From the NCBI RefSeq assembly GCF_029625295.1, contig NZ_CP121112.1, positions 4,588,001 to 4,652,000 on the forward strand: 64,000 bases of DNA, in the 5' to 3' direction. A program made the translations under genes and the position numbers. The DNA comes from Flavobacterium gyeonganense (GTDB lineage: Bacteria > Bacteroidota > Bacteroidia > Flavobacteriales > Flavobacteriaceae). Below are positions 46,081 to 55,400 of this stretch, in pieces (the stretch's first letter is position 1; each line of letters starts with the position of its first letter). The notes below the pieces were generated by a model, which did no database searches, was not told the DNA's origin, and was given only the letters and a program-made list of their open reading frames with translations.

Positions 46081-46180
46081 GAAAGTAAGCCAATTTCTTT
46101 AAATCATTCATAAAATGGTTTGTAAATTGTTCAGTAAGGTCACTAAAAGAGACAACTACATAGTAGTTGTCTCTTTTTTT
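46081..46180 (+). repeat. Degenerate repeat family copy D with terminator hairpin
   Basis: Only the 3' third of the family is recognisable (AAGCCAATTTCTT, AAATCATTC, GGTCACT). It ends in a perfect 11-bp hairpin (46149-46159 with 46163-46173) followed by seven T. The hairpin is nearly that of copy A: the arms share the first ten bases, with an extra pair here. Confidence 0.6.
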
Positions 46181-46390
46181 ATACACAAACATATAGATTT
46201 TTCAAGCCTTCACAGCATAATATTTGTGGTTCAATTTTTTCACAAGAAATTCTTAGTCTGTTTGAAATAAATAGTCTTAAAGTAGTGCTATTAGAGATTT
46301 AATCGAAGCTGAACGATGGTTCGAAATCCCGTTAAGGATATAGGATTTTTTCTCTTTTGATTTATCGTGATTTTTTGATATTAAATATTG
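46181..46390 (-). pseudogene. Decayed copy of the recombinase-partner gene end and its 3' flank
   Basis: About 210 bp nearly identical to 17237-17445. On the minus strand 46277-46388 encodes the last 38 or so codons of the small recombinase partner (KEKKSYILNGISNHRSASIK, then SLIALL and stop). The frame upstream has no start codon and soon meets a stop (near 46450). No recombinase sequence follows. Confidence 0.75.
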
Positions 46391-46476
46391 TTGTTCAACT
46401 GAGATTAAAAAATGATTTATTTCTCTATTCTCGTTCTCTAATTTCTATTAACGAGTTCCATCTATTTTGTATAAGT

Positions 46477-46866
46477 TTAGAGTAGGATCTTAACTTCTTT
46501 CCTTTTTATTTTTTCACGATGCTGCATTCCCCATTTTGTCATAGCGCTAACCACTTCTTCTAAAGTATTGCTGTATGGCAAAAGTTGATATTCTATAGTT
46601 ACAGGGTATCCAACATCGACTTTTTTAATGATAAAACCATTCATCTCAAGTTCTTTGAGCTCATTCGAAAGAACTCTTGCAGAAATTCCTGTCACCTGTC
46701 TCTGAATTTCCATAAATCGATTATTACCTCTAGCTATAGCAATAATTATCATAAGTTTCCACTTTCCTCCTATTGCATAAAGCGCATCACTTACTGCTAG
46801 CAATACTTTATGGCATTCATCTGTAAATTCCTTATTTACTTCTGTATTTTCATTTTGATTTTTCAT
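46477..46866 (-). CDS. HxlR-family winged-helix transcriptional regulator
   Basis: 129 residues with the HxlR pattern: ALYAIGGKWKLMIIIAIARG (helix 1 region), FMEIQRQVTGISARVLSNEL (recognition helix), LEMNGFIIKKVDVGYPVTIEY (wing) and LLPYSNTLEEVVSAMTKWG. The usual Cys just before the helix is present (DECHKVLLAV), so it may sense thiol-reactive or quinone-like compounds (inference). Divergent from the NTF2-like gene with about 150 bp between, the common arrangement for HxlR regulators and their targets. Confidence 0.88.
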   Translation of the reverse strand: MKNQNENTEVNKEFTDECHKVLLAVSDALYAIGGKWKLMIIIAIARGNNRFMEIQRQVTGISARVLSNELKELEMNGFIIKKVDVGYPVTIEYQLLPYSNTLEEVVSAMTKWGMQHREKIKRKEVKILL

Positions 46867-47015
46867 TTACAAACATTTTGATTAGCCACTAACCTTTAGG
46901 TAACAACTAATAAATTGTTAGCGAATATACAATAATTTTGACATAGATAAAAAGCAGTATTAACCTGAAACCGCGGCAGAATAGTATTGCAGTCAACATT
47001 TAAATATACAAAATT

Positions 47016-47456
47016 ATGACACTAGAATTTTTAGAAAAAAAAAGAAAAACTTAGAAAGCTAATTGATGATTACGCTGTTTTAGGAGATGATAAAAAATTA
47101 CTGAACAAATGGAATTATTTACACCTAACATAACCTATAAAGCCTTTATGGGTGGGATAGTTGTCTCTGAAGTTTCAGGAAAAACTAACATGGAGAAGGA
47201 ATTTATTGGTCATGCATCGCTGGTAAAAACCTACTTCACCCTTAATGGACAGCATGAAGTACAAATTGACAATGATTTTGCCTCTGGTGTATCATTCGCT
47301 CAAATAAAAATGATAAGAGAAATTGATGGAAAAAATGTATTGACAGACTACAGCGTTAGATATGATGATAAATACATACTCCAAAACGACAAATGGCTTA
47401 TAAATTATCGTGAAGGTCATTTCGTTATTATTGAGGAAAGGCTATTAACTTCGTAA
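47016..47456 (+). pseudogene. NTF2-like (SnoaL-type) small protein with two compensating frameshifts
   Basis: The uninterrupted frame begins only at 47109 (115 codons). The true start is ATG at 47016. The 5' part reads MTLEFLEKKEKLRKLIDDYA if one A is removed from a run of nine at 47035-47043, and continues DDKKITEQMELFTPNITYKAF if one A is added to a run of six at 47092-47097. The result is a 146-residue alpha/beta-cone protein with FTGH-like EFIGHASLVKTYF and ending RYDDKYILQNDKWLINYR and VIIEERLL, typical of NTF2-like proteins next to HxlR regulators. Catalytic role unknown. With the indels as written, the product would be truncated or start internally. Confidence 0.75.
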
Positions 47457-47463
47457 TACGTAA

Positions 47464-47497
47464 TTGAGGCTTGCATAAATTGCAAGCCTCAATTTTT
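47464..47497 (+). terminator. Strong intrinsic terminator
   Basis: Perfect 12-bp stem (47464-47475 with 47481-47492), 5-nt loop, then five T, eight bases after the NTF2-like stop codon. Confidence 0.85.
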
Positions 47498-47573
47498 CTT
47501 AAAAACTAGAGATTAATTTAAGTTTTCCATAAACACACGTAATAGATTTGAATTTATTATTTTTTTCTTATGG

Positions 47574-47918
47574 AAAAAGAAATAAACCAATTTCTAACTA
47601 CGATGGAAAAACAATCAGGTAATTCATAGAGCCAAAAAAAGACAATCCTTACTTAAAGTATAAAAATCTTTTCAAACCCTTTATAATATTTGTAGAATTG
47701 TATATTGGTTTACAGTCATGAACAAATTGATTTTTTATATTTTTTCCCCTAAATCCCCAACAGGACATCTAAACCAAAATTATAAAGCCAATGGAAGACA
47801 GACTCTACATGTAGTAAGCCAATTTCTTCAAATCATCCAAGAAAGATGTTGAAATTTGTCCTGTCCCCGTCACTCTACGGTATAAAAGATAAAAATCCAT
47901 CTTTTGTCCCTTTTTTTA
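47574..47918 (+). repeat. Intergenic repeat family copy C (candidate ncRNA) with terminal hairpin
   Basis: Same core as copies A and B (core about 47752-47870) and, with copy A, an extra 5' block (AGAAATAAACCAATTT, then ATGGAA). It ends in its own hairpin (about 47879-47910, arms AAAAGAT/ATCTTTT with GG/CC at the base) and seven T. It is convergent with the CE12 gene, which ends 23 bases further on. Confidence 0.65.
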
Positions 47919-47941
47919 TCTCGTATATATGCAGCTATTTA

Positions 47942-48757
47942 TTATTTTTTCAAACTAGAATTTAATTCTTTCATCCCTTCAAAAACAAGTCTGGCTACTT
48001 CTTTTCCTCCTTTGGTTTGAAAATGAGTATTATCTTTTTGACCTTCCGGATAGGCTTCATATTTTCCAGCAGGTAAATTCATAAAATAATTTTCAGACAC
48101 AAAATCCTTTCCTTTTTTGGTAAAAAATTCTCTTGAAGCTTTGTTCAAATCTATTAAAGCTACTTTCATCTCAGCCGCAACATCTTTAGGTGCTTTGTCA
48201 TATTCTCCGTGAACATCATTTAAAACATTATCTTTCCAAGGAAAATTTCTGGCTACAGGCGTCAGGATAATTGGATAAGCTCCTTTTTCCCTTGCCTGCG
48301 ATACAAACAGTCTCAAAAATTCTTTGTAGCCTTCAACATCTACATATCTTTCTGTTTTATCTGCTGCTCCGTCATTATGTCCAAACTGCATCATAACAAT
48401 GTCTCCTTTTTTAAGATTTTCATATACAGATCTCCAACGCCCCTCCTGAAAAAAGGTTCTGGTACTTCTTCCTCCTCTTGCTCTGTCATCAACATGAACA
48501 CTATCTGTTTTTATCAAATTCTTTATTTGCTTCAAACTGTCTTTGGCAAAAAATGGCTGAAAAACCTGCCCCCAACCCGTAACCGGATATCGTGTTTTCA
48601 TATAGTCTTTCCCCGGTTCATAATTATTGGCATAATCAGCCATAGTGGAATCTCCAATTAAATAAACCGTTGTTATATTGGATTTTTTTGTTGTGAAAGC
48701 CATGACCATAACACTTGCTGCTATGCAAAAAATTGAGGCTGCAAATTTTGATTTCAT
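47942..48757 (-). CDS. CE12-type rhamnogalacturonan acetylesterase (SGNH hydrolase)
   Basis: 271 residues, signal peptide at the N-terminus (ends before FTTKKSN). SGNH blocks: VYLIGDSTMADY (Ser nucleophile), GGRSTRTFFQEGRW (Gly), MMQFGHNDGA (Asn) and DNTHFQTKGG (Asp and His). This is the CE12 pattern; the enzyme removes acetyl groups from rhamnogalacturonan so lyases and hydrolases can act. Its start lies one base after the preceding esterase gene, so the two are one transcript. Last gene of the pectin cluster on this side. Confidence 0.87.
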   Translation of the reverse strand: MKSKFAASIFCIAASVMVMAFTTKKSNITTVYLIGDSTMADYANNYEPGKDYMKTRYPVTGWGQVFQPFFAKDSLKQIKNLIKTDSVHVDDRARGGRSTRTFFQEGRWRSVYENLKKGDIVMMQFGHNDGAADKTERYVDVEGYKEFLRLFVSQAREKGAYPIILTPVARNFPWKDNVLNDVHGEYDKAPKDVAAEMKVALIDLNKASREFFTKKGKDFVSENYFMNLPAGKYEAYPEGQKDNTHFQTKGGKEVARLVFEGMKELNSSLKK

Positions 48758-48758
48758 A

Positions 48759-49751
48759 TTATTTATTCAAATTTTTAATTAAAAAATCATGGATATAATT
48801 AACCGTAGGATCGACCCAAGGTTCAAACAGCCAAAAAGGGTGAATTTTTACATCAAATTGATGAACTTCAGTATAGATTCCCCATTCTTTCATCATCCCG
48901 ATTAACTCATCCTGACCTGCGTGGAATCTGGAATAACCGCTATTTATAAATAATATGGGACACGACTTTTCATTTGCCCAGAAAATACTGGAAGCGTCTT
49001 TCCATATTTCGGGTTTTTCTACGAAAGTGCCTCCCAGCCATTCTACATCCGGAGAATTCGGTTTTCGGGTTAAATTAAGAGACATCGGTGCCATAAAATC
49101 AACAACTCCGTCGATATCAACAATAGCATTTATCTCGCTTGAGAAACCTAAATTACCCTGATCGCCTTCTTTGGATGTTACACCACTTGTAAGTCCAACG
49201 AGCATGGCCAATTGTCCACCGGCCGAACATCCGGAAATAGCAATTTTATTTGGATCAATACCAAACTTTTCTGCATTTGCCCTAGCCCATCTTATCGCTG
49301 ATTTGATATTATAAACTGCTGCAGGATATTTTGCTTCCATCGAAAGCTGATATTCCACACAAATGGTTACGATACCTTTGGCTGCTAATTTTTGTGCCAT
49401 CGGAATCTGCAATGCTTTATCTCCCGATCTCCATCCACCGCCATGAATCATAATCAGGGCAGGATATTTTCCTGGCTTTTTTGGAGAGAAAATATCTACA
49501 TGTAGATCCCTGTCTCCAAAAGGAGTATTTTTTAATGTTGTGTAAACCAGCTGCCTTTGTTCTGTAACTCCGGCTGGCAATAGGTCTTTTGCAATTTTTA
49601 TTTCGGGGAAACGCTTTTTATTCTTCCTGAATTCATTGGCTACATTATAGGAAGTATCGTTTGGAATAACACGCATATTATCCTGAGCCCAAATCTGGAA
49701 ACAAAGAAAAAAACATAGCAACAAACCGCCTTTATCAAATAATCTCATCAT
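48759..49751 (-). CDS. Secreted alpha/beta-hydrolase esterase (pectin acetylesterase type)
   Basis: 330 residues with signal peptide (GGLLLCFFLCFQIWAQ). Hormone-sensitive-lipase/BD-FAE-like layout: IMIHGGGWRSGDKA (oxyanion HGGGW), ISGCSAGGQLAML (nucleophile Ser in GCSAG) and a C-terminal KIHPFWLF region holding the likely His. Pectin clusters commonly contain such deacetylases; substrate here is inferred from neighbours. Co-transcribed with the CE12 gene; a terminator separates it from the PL1 gene upstream. Confidence 0.8.
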   Translation of the reverse strand: MMRLFDKGGLLLCFFLCFQIWAQDNMRVIPNDTSYNVANEFRKNKKRFPEIKIAKDLLPAGVTEQRQLVYTTLKNTPFGDRDLHVDIFSPKKPGKYPALIMIHGGGWRSGDKALQIPMAQKLAAKGIVTICVEYQLSMEAKYPAAVYNIKSAIRWARANAEKFGIDPNKIAISGCSAGGQLAMLVGLTSGVTSKEGDQGNLGFSSEINAIVDIDGVVDFMAPMSLNLTRKPNSPDVEWLGGTFVEKPEIWKDASSIFWANEKSCPILFINSGYSRFHAGQDELIGMMKEWGIYTEVHQFDVKIHPFWLFEPWVDPTVNYIHDFLIKNLNK

Positions 49752-49821
49752 TTATTTATTAAATCTTTAGCCAAAGAAACAGCTATATATTGAGTTTTTA
49801 TCTTAAGGCATTATTAAAAAA

Positions 49822-49860
49822 GGGATTATTATTGTCATCATCAATGCCAGTAATAATCCC
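49822..49860 (-). terminator. Intrinsic terminator after the pectate lyase gene
   Basis: Perfect 10-bp stem (49822-49831 with 49851-49860); on the minus strand it is followed by six T. It starts 14 nt after the PL1 stop codon. Confidence 0.8.
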
Positions 49861-49873
49861 AAAATTTGAAAAC

Positions 49874-52456
49874 TTATTTAACGATTATTCTGGTCGTCAA
49901 TCCAGTTTTTAAGCTTTTGATAATGTAAATTCCATCAGACAAATCACTTATAGAAATAGTGGTTTCAAGATTAGTTGTGTCAATTTGTTTTACAACAAGC
50001 CCGGCAAGATTAATGAATGCCACACTGTCATTATCAACAAATGATTTCAGCATTATTTTATTTTTACCAACTGTTGGATAAGCATAGAATAAATTGTTTT
50101 TATTCGCATATTCAGGTACGGCAAGAGTTCCGTTTTGAGTATCTGTTATTTGTTTTACAATGCTGTTGATGTAAACTTCAATGTTGGTATATTCTGTGTC
50201 CAGTGTTTTCAAATTTCCATCGGCAATATTGGCAGGATTTAAACCTTTTTCGGTTTCCCATGTATCCGGCATACCATCTCCATCCGTATCATCAGGGGCA
50301 GGTGCAGTAGGCAATTCCGGCCATCCACCGGCAGCAGTTTGAGTATCAATATATCCATTTGTACTTCCGTTACCACCATTCATGATAGAGGCTGTTCCGG
50401 ATCTTGTATCTCCAACTGCTCTTAAATCGACAGCATCCCTGAATAAATTTGCTCCGGCATGGTCTAATACCAATTCGTAAGCTTTTGTGGCATTGTGTGT
50501 TGTAATCTCTGCAAAAGGATGCGGCGTTTCAATTTTTAAATCCTGTTTGTTAGCCTCCGTTACCGGTAACTGACTGCTGTGAAACTGACTAAATACACCA
50601 TATGTCCAGTTATCCTGAGTAGCTCTTGGAGAACCGTTCACATAATTTCCATCTACATAATATTTACCCCAGATTCCATATAATGGTGATGCTGCATCCA
50701 AAATTCTTCCTGTAGACACAATACGTTCCTTAGTAGAATTAGAAGTCCCGGGACCCGGTTTCCAGTAATTATTTACCAGATTAACATTCATTCCATCTCC
50801 ACCGTAGCAGCTGTTGCCTCCCCAATTGTAGATTACATTATTGCGCACATCAACCAGATCAGTTAGAGCAAAAACATCGTTTGCATATTCACCCAGCCTT
50901 GGGTTACGGCTGTCATGGTGTGCCAATAAATTATGATGAAACGATGCATTTCTGCCTCCCCATACGCCACCATAACCGTGAGCGCCTTTTCCATGAACAG
51001 AATTTCGAAGACTTTCGGAAATAATACACCATTGAAGCGTAAAATTTTCATTCTGATAAAAAGAAACACATTCATCAGTAGACCAGCTCATCGAACAGTG
51101 ATCGATTATGATATTGTTTTGAAAACGTCCGCCCAATGCATCGTTTTCGACATTTTTTGCATCTCCCATTCTAAAACGCAAATAACGAACAATGATATTA
51201 TTACCTCTTACCTTCACATTATAGTCTCGCAGTGTAATTCCTCCACCCGGAGCTGTTTGACCAGCAATTGTAATATTGTCTGTAATACTCAGTTCGCTTT
51301 CCAGTTTAATCGTACCCGATACTTTAAAAACAACAATTCTGGGACCGCTCTGAGCTATTGCGGCACGAAGGGAACCTGCTCCAGAGTCATTTAGGTTGGT
51401 TACATAAATCACTTTTCCGCCACGACCGCCGGTAACATATTTACCATAACCTTCTGCTCCCGGGAAAGCAGGTGTGCCTTTTTCATTTCCTCCTGTGGCT
51501 CCCCAAAAAGCATAAAATACCTGATTACCAGTGGAGGTTGTTTCAATTTTTTTAATGGTGTTCGGTGATGTCGGTGATGTGGACCAACCGTAGAACGCAT
51601 AGCCGAGCAGAGTTGGGACAGGTAAATTTACTGATGTCGCTTCGGTATATGCAGTTGGAGTTAAGCCTGTTAATGGCGAACCGTCGATTGCATTCAGATA
51701 TGAAATAGTATAGGTATTAACCTCTTTAAATTCTGCTACATAAGTACTATTTGCAGCAATAGCAAAAGTAACCGGATTAGCTGTTGAAGCAGTTGTTCCA
51801 TTACTATCTACCCATCGTACAAAGTTATAACCAAAGTTAGGAGCTGCTGTCAGGGTAATTTGAGTCCCTTCAACAAACTGGCTTCCAGGATGACTCGCAC
51901 TTATGGTTCCCGATGAAGCCGGATTCACATTAGTTGCCAAAGTATACATAGCTCCATTAGTGTTATTGGTCACTTTTTCAAAATAATCAAAATTGCCTAC
52001 ATAGTTATTCCCAGTGACAGGTTTAAATACGAAATACAAATCATGAGTGCCTGTAGTTTTGGCTATACCAACAGGAAAAATTTGATACGTTGTCCAGTTT
52101 CCACTAGAAGTAGTATTGATGTTGGCTGTACCAATTAAAGTACCGGCAACTGCATCTATTCTTATTTCAACAGTACCAGCCAGAGTCCCAATTGTAGGCG
52201 AACCTGTTTGCGTTCTGCTAGCTGCTGCGATATCAAAACGGGTATCATATTCACTAAAAACATGTCCTGTGAATTTAATCCAATATCCATTTTTACAATT
52301 TCCGATATTCTTACCACCTGATAGAGCTGCATTTGTTTCTATCGATACTCCATTAAAAGCATCATAAGTTTCAGCTTCAATTCGCTGAATTGTTTGCGAA
52401 AATCCTATTACTGAAAATAGCATCAGTATTACGGAAATAAAATGTTGTTTTTTCAT
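49874..52456 (-). CDS. Multidomain PL1 pectate lyase with T9SS tail
   Basis: 860 residues. Signal peptide (MKKQHFISVILMLFSVIGFSQ). A CBM6-like carbohydrate-binding domain follows (about 22-165, IQRIEAETYDAFNG), then two InlB-like beta repeats (about 170-325, FGYNFVRWVDSNG, YAFYGWS). The PL1 parallel beta-helix is at about 330-760 (FPGAEGYGKYVTGGRGGKV, IIIDHCSMSWSTDE, FHHNLLAHHDSRNPRLG). A Ca-binding DTDGDGMPD linker and a type IX secretion C-terminal domain (about 785-860) end the protein. Secreted across the outer membrane, it cleaves homogalacturonan by beta-elimination. The N-terminal 250 residues are closely related to those of the adjacent CE8 enzyme. Confidence 0.9.
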   Translation of the reverse strand: MKKQHFISVILMLFSVIGFSQTIQRIEAETYDAFNGVSIETNAALSGGKNIGNCKNGYWIKFTGHVFSEYDTRFDIAAASRTQTGSPTIGTLAGTVEIRIDAVAGTLIGTANINTTSSGNWTTYQIFPVGIAKTTGTHDLYFVFKPVTGNNYVGNFDYFEKVTNNTNGAMYTLATNVNPASSGTISASHPGSQFVEGTQITLTAAPNFGYNFVRWVDSNGTTASTANPVTFAIAANSTYVAEFKEVNTYTISYLNAIDGSPLTGLTPTAYTEATSVNLPVPTLLGYAFYGWSTSPTSPNTIKKIETTSTGNQVFYAFWGATGGNEKGTPAFPGAEGYGKYVTGGRGGKVIYVTNLNDSGAGSLRAAIAQSGPRIVVFKVSGTIKLESELSITDNITIAGQTAPGGGITLRDYNVKVRGNNIIVRYLRFRMGDAKNVENDALGGRFQNNIIIDHCSMSWSTDECVSFYQNENFTLQWCIISESLRNSVHGKGAHGYGGVWGGRNASFHHNLLAHHDSRNPRLGEYANDVFALTDLVDVRNNVIYNWGGNSCYGGDGMNVNLVNNYWKPGPGTSNSTKERIVSTGRILDAASPLYGIWGKYYVDGNYVNGSPRATQDNWTYGVFSQFHSSQLPVTEANKQDLKIETPHPFAEITTHNATKAYELVLDHAGANLFRDAVDLRAVGDTRSGTASIMNGGNGSTNGYIDTQTAAGGWPELPTAPAPDDTDGDGMPDTWETEKGLNPANIADGNLKTLDTEYTNIEVYINSIVKQITDTQNGTLAVPEYANKNNLFYAYPTVGKNKIMLKSFVDNDSVAFINLAGLVVKQIDTTNLETTISISDLSDGIYIIKSLKTGLTTRIIVK

Positions 52457-52495
52457 TTTTGGTTTAATATGGTTAAATAGTATGTCCGATTCTCA

Positions 52496-55400
52496 CTAAT
52501 TTTTAATTACTTTCACTTTGTAAACAGTTCCTTCTGTATTTTTTATATTAATAAGGTAAACACCAGATGTCAGCCTGCTCAAATCTATTGATTGGCTTGT
52601 GTTAGCTATGAAAACACCTTGTTTTACCTTTTGTCCCAGAATTGAATACACTTCGTAATTGACGCTTCCAATTCCTTCAGGCAATGTTAGATTGACAATA
52701 TTATTTGTAGGTATTGGATATGCACTTACTTCTTTTGGTTTATTATTTGCCCCTAGACCCAAAGTACCGAAAGTACTGATAGCGCTTAAACCACCGTATT
52801 CACTAATAGCTTGAACTGTGTAAACATGATTTCCTCCTATTGCAGTGGTATCTTTATAAGTTGCATCAGTCGTAATTGCCAATACCTTGCCGTCTCTACT
52901 AATGACATAACAAATTGCATACTGATTATCATCCCATTTAAACGTGTTGTTTCCAAGATTCAAAAGATTTGCTGGAGCACTAATTTGTTCTACAACCAAA
53001 CGCGGATCCCATTTGTCTGTACCACTCAAAACATTTTCGATAGTGTATTCATCAGCTTGTGCTTTGGTCAAAATTGGATTATAATTTCCTGTCTGAGCAA
53101 TACCACTAACTGTAAATGTATTGGTTCTATTTGATGTATTAACGGCTATCCCGCTTCCATTTATGCTATTGTATTCTGCAAAAAGTGCAGGTAAAGTTCC
53201 CATACTCGCCCAACCTAATGTATTTGGCTCATTTACCATTGTAGTATTCAGATAAACAGCTCTTGGAGCATTTTGCCAGGGACGCCCTAAATAATAACTG
53301 GTTGTCGCAATAATGGTATTGTTATTAAAAATATAGCCGTACTGAACATCTGCAGTATGATTTGGAGCTACGATATAACCACCACCTGAAACCAATTTGC
53401 ATTCTTCAAACCAGTGCGTTCCTCCTCCACAGATAAAATCTACATCACCTTCAATGGTTGATTTATAGTAAAAACTTCTGTTTCCACCTGTAACCTGAGT
53501 GTCTTGTCTGCTTCTTAGTTTGATTCCGTTATAAACATTTCGGTCTCCGGCAGGATTAAGAGCCGGTCGCTGACCAGCAGTAACTATACCGTCTTTATGC
53601 TCAATGGTTACATTTTCCATATATAAATCATTGGCTTCAATTGAAAGCACAGCATTTTTAATTCCCCATCCCGGATTTCCCTGAAGGATTACCTTATCTT
53701 TTGATTGTGCAATTAAGGACACATTATTTTTTCCTGATGGAAGCTGAAGTACAATCCCTTGAGGATTTGTGCCATCACCACCCAGATTATAAGTTCCGTT
53801 TGTAATCAGTACCAAAAATCGGGTTGATGAATTAGAAGGTGCAGCAGTAAATGCCTCTGCAATGGTTTTTACATATTTTCCTGAGGCTATTTGGTCAGTT
53901 GTTGCATTTGCATCGACAATCAAATTGAATACACGTTTTGCAGGAACCGGTTTTTCCATTGTTTTGAAGGATAGGGAAACTGCCGCAGCATTATTACCTG
54001 AAACATCGGTAACTAATCCGGCTGGTATGCTAAAAGTATATTGTGTATTATAGTCTAAACCGAAATAGCTGAATTTTACCGTTTTATTGACAAATTCCGC
54101 AGTTAAATTTTTCCCGTTCAATGTAGCCAAACCAGTACCTAACTTCACTTTTTCATCGTAATTAAGGATAATATTTCCGCTTGCACCAGCGGTTGTTGAA
54201 GCATTTGCAGGAAGTGAAGACAAAAGTACCGGAGCAATTACATCCGAAACCAAAACTTCCTCTGCTTTAATCATCACATTTGATAAAACCGTTGCTGTTA
54301 CATCGGTTGCACTTCCATGTTTTGGCCCGTTCACATTCGGAAACCATCTGAGATATATTTTTTCTTTTCCTTCTGCTTCAGCTGGCAATATTCCTCCGAT
54401 TGGAGTAACTGAGCTTGTATTTATGGTTGTTAAACCTGAAATGTTCTGAAAAGTCAGACCATCAAGTGAATATTGAAATGTCCATTCGTCACAGCCATAA
54501 TAGTAACCAATCAGTCCTGATGAAACATTAATGTTTTTATATCCAACCGTTGAAAAAGAAGTCATAAAATAGAAGAAATCGCCTCTAACTGTATTCCAAA
54601 CACAGAAACCATTTTTCCCGCCTCTGTTTTGCAGTCTCACATTTGGAGCAAACACATTATCGGTTACATTATAAGCCGATAGCTCAGGTTTGTTTTCAAC
54701 TTTAGAAAATAATTCGGCAATTCTTGGATTGGCATACTGATCGTTTTTAAAGGTCCAGCCTGCTATAAATGTTGCGTTGTCATAAGTACCCGTGATAGTT
54801 CTATTTTGAGTCATTGCTACCGAAGTACTTAAAGCTGTTGATCCGTCAGACCAGTTATTGAATTTAATAATATCATTTTCAACCGCTGTAATGGTAACAT
54901 TTGTTCCTGTTTCGTAAACAGAAAACGCGCCATCTTTACCCGCAGGAGAAACCGTATACTCACCTAAACCAAATGCCCCTGTAACATTTACATTTAAGGT
55001 ATAGGTAGTAACTGCAGCATATTCTGCTATCAAAGTAGTATTTGAAGTAATCGTAAAAGTATATGGATTTGAAGTTGAAACAGGATTTCCATTACCATCT
55101 GTCCATCTAACAAAATTATATCCGAAGTTTTTATTTGCGGTTACAGTAACAGCCGTCCCATCAACAAAATTAGCTCCCCCGGGATTCGAAGAAACTGTAC
55201 CTGATGCCGCAGGACTCACGTTAGTTGCCAGAGTATAAGTAATAGCACCCGGAATAGTCGTTACTTTTTCTAAATAATCTAAATTAAATAAATAACCGGT
55301 ATTTGTTGGATGCTTAAAAACCAGATACAAATCATGTGTACCGGTTGTTGGTGTAATTCCAGTAGAAAACTTTTTGTAATCGCTAAATCCAGTTGATCCG

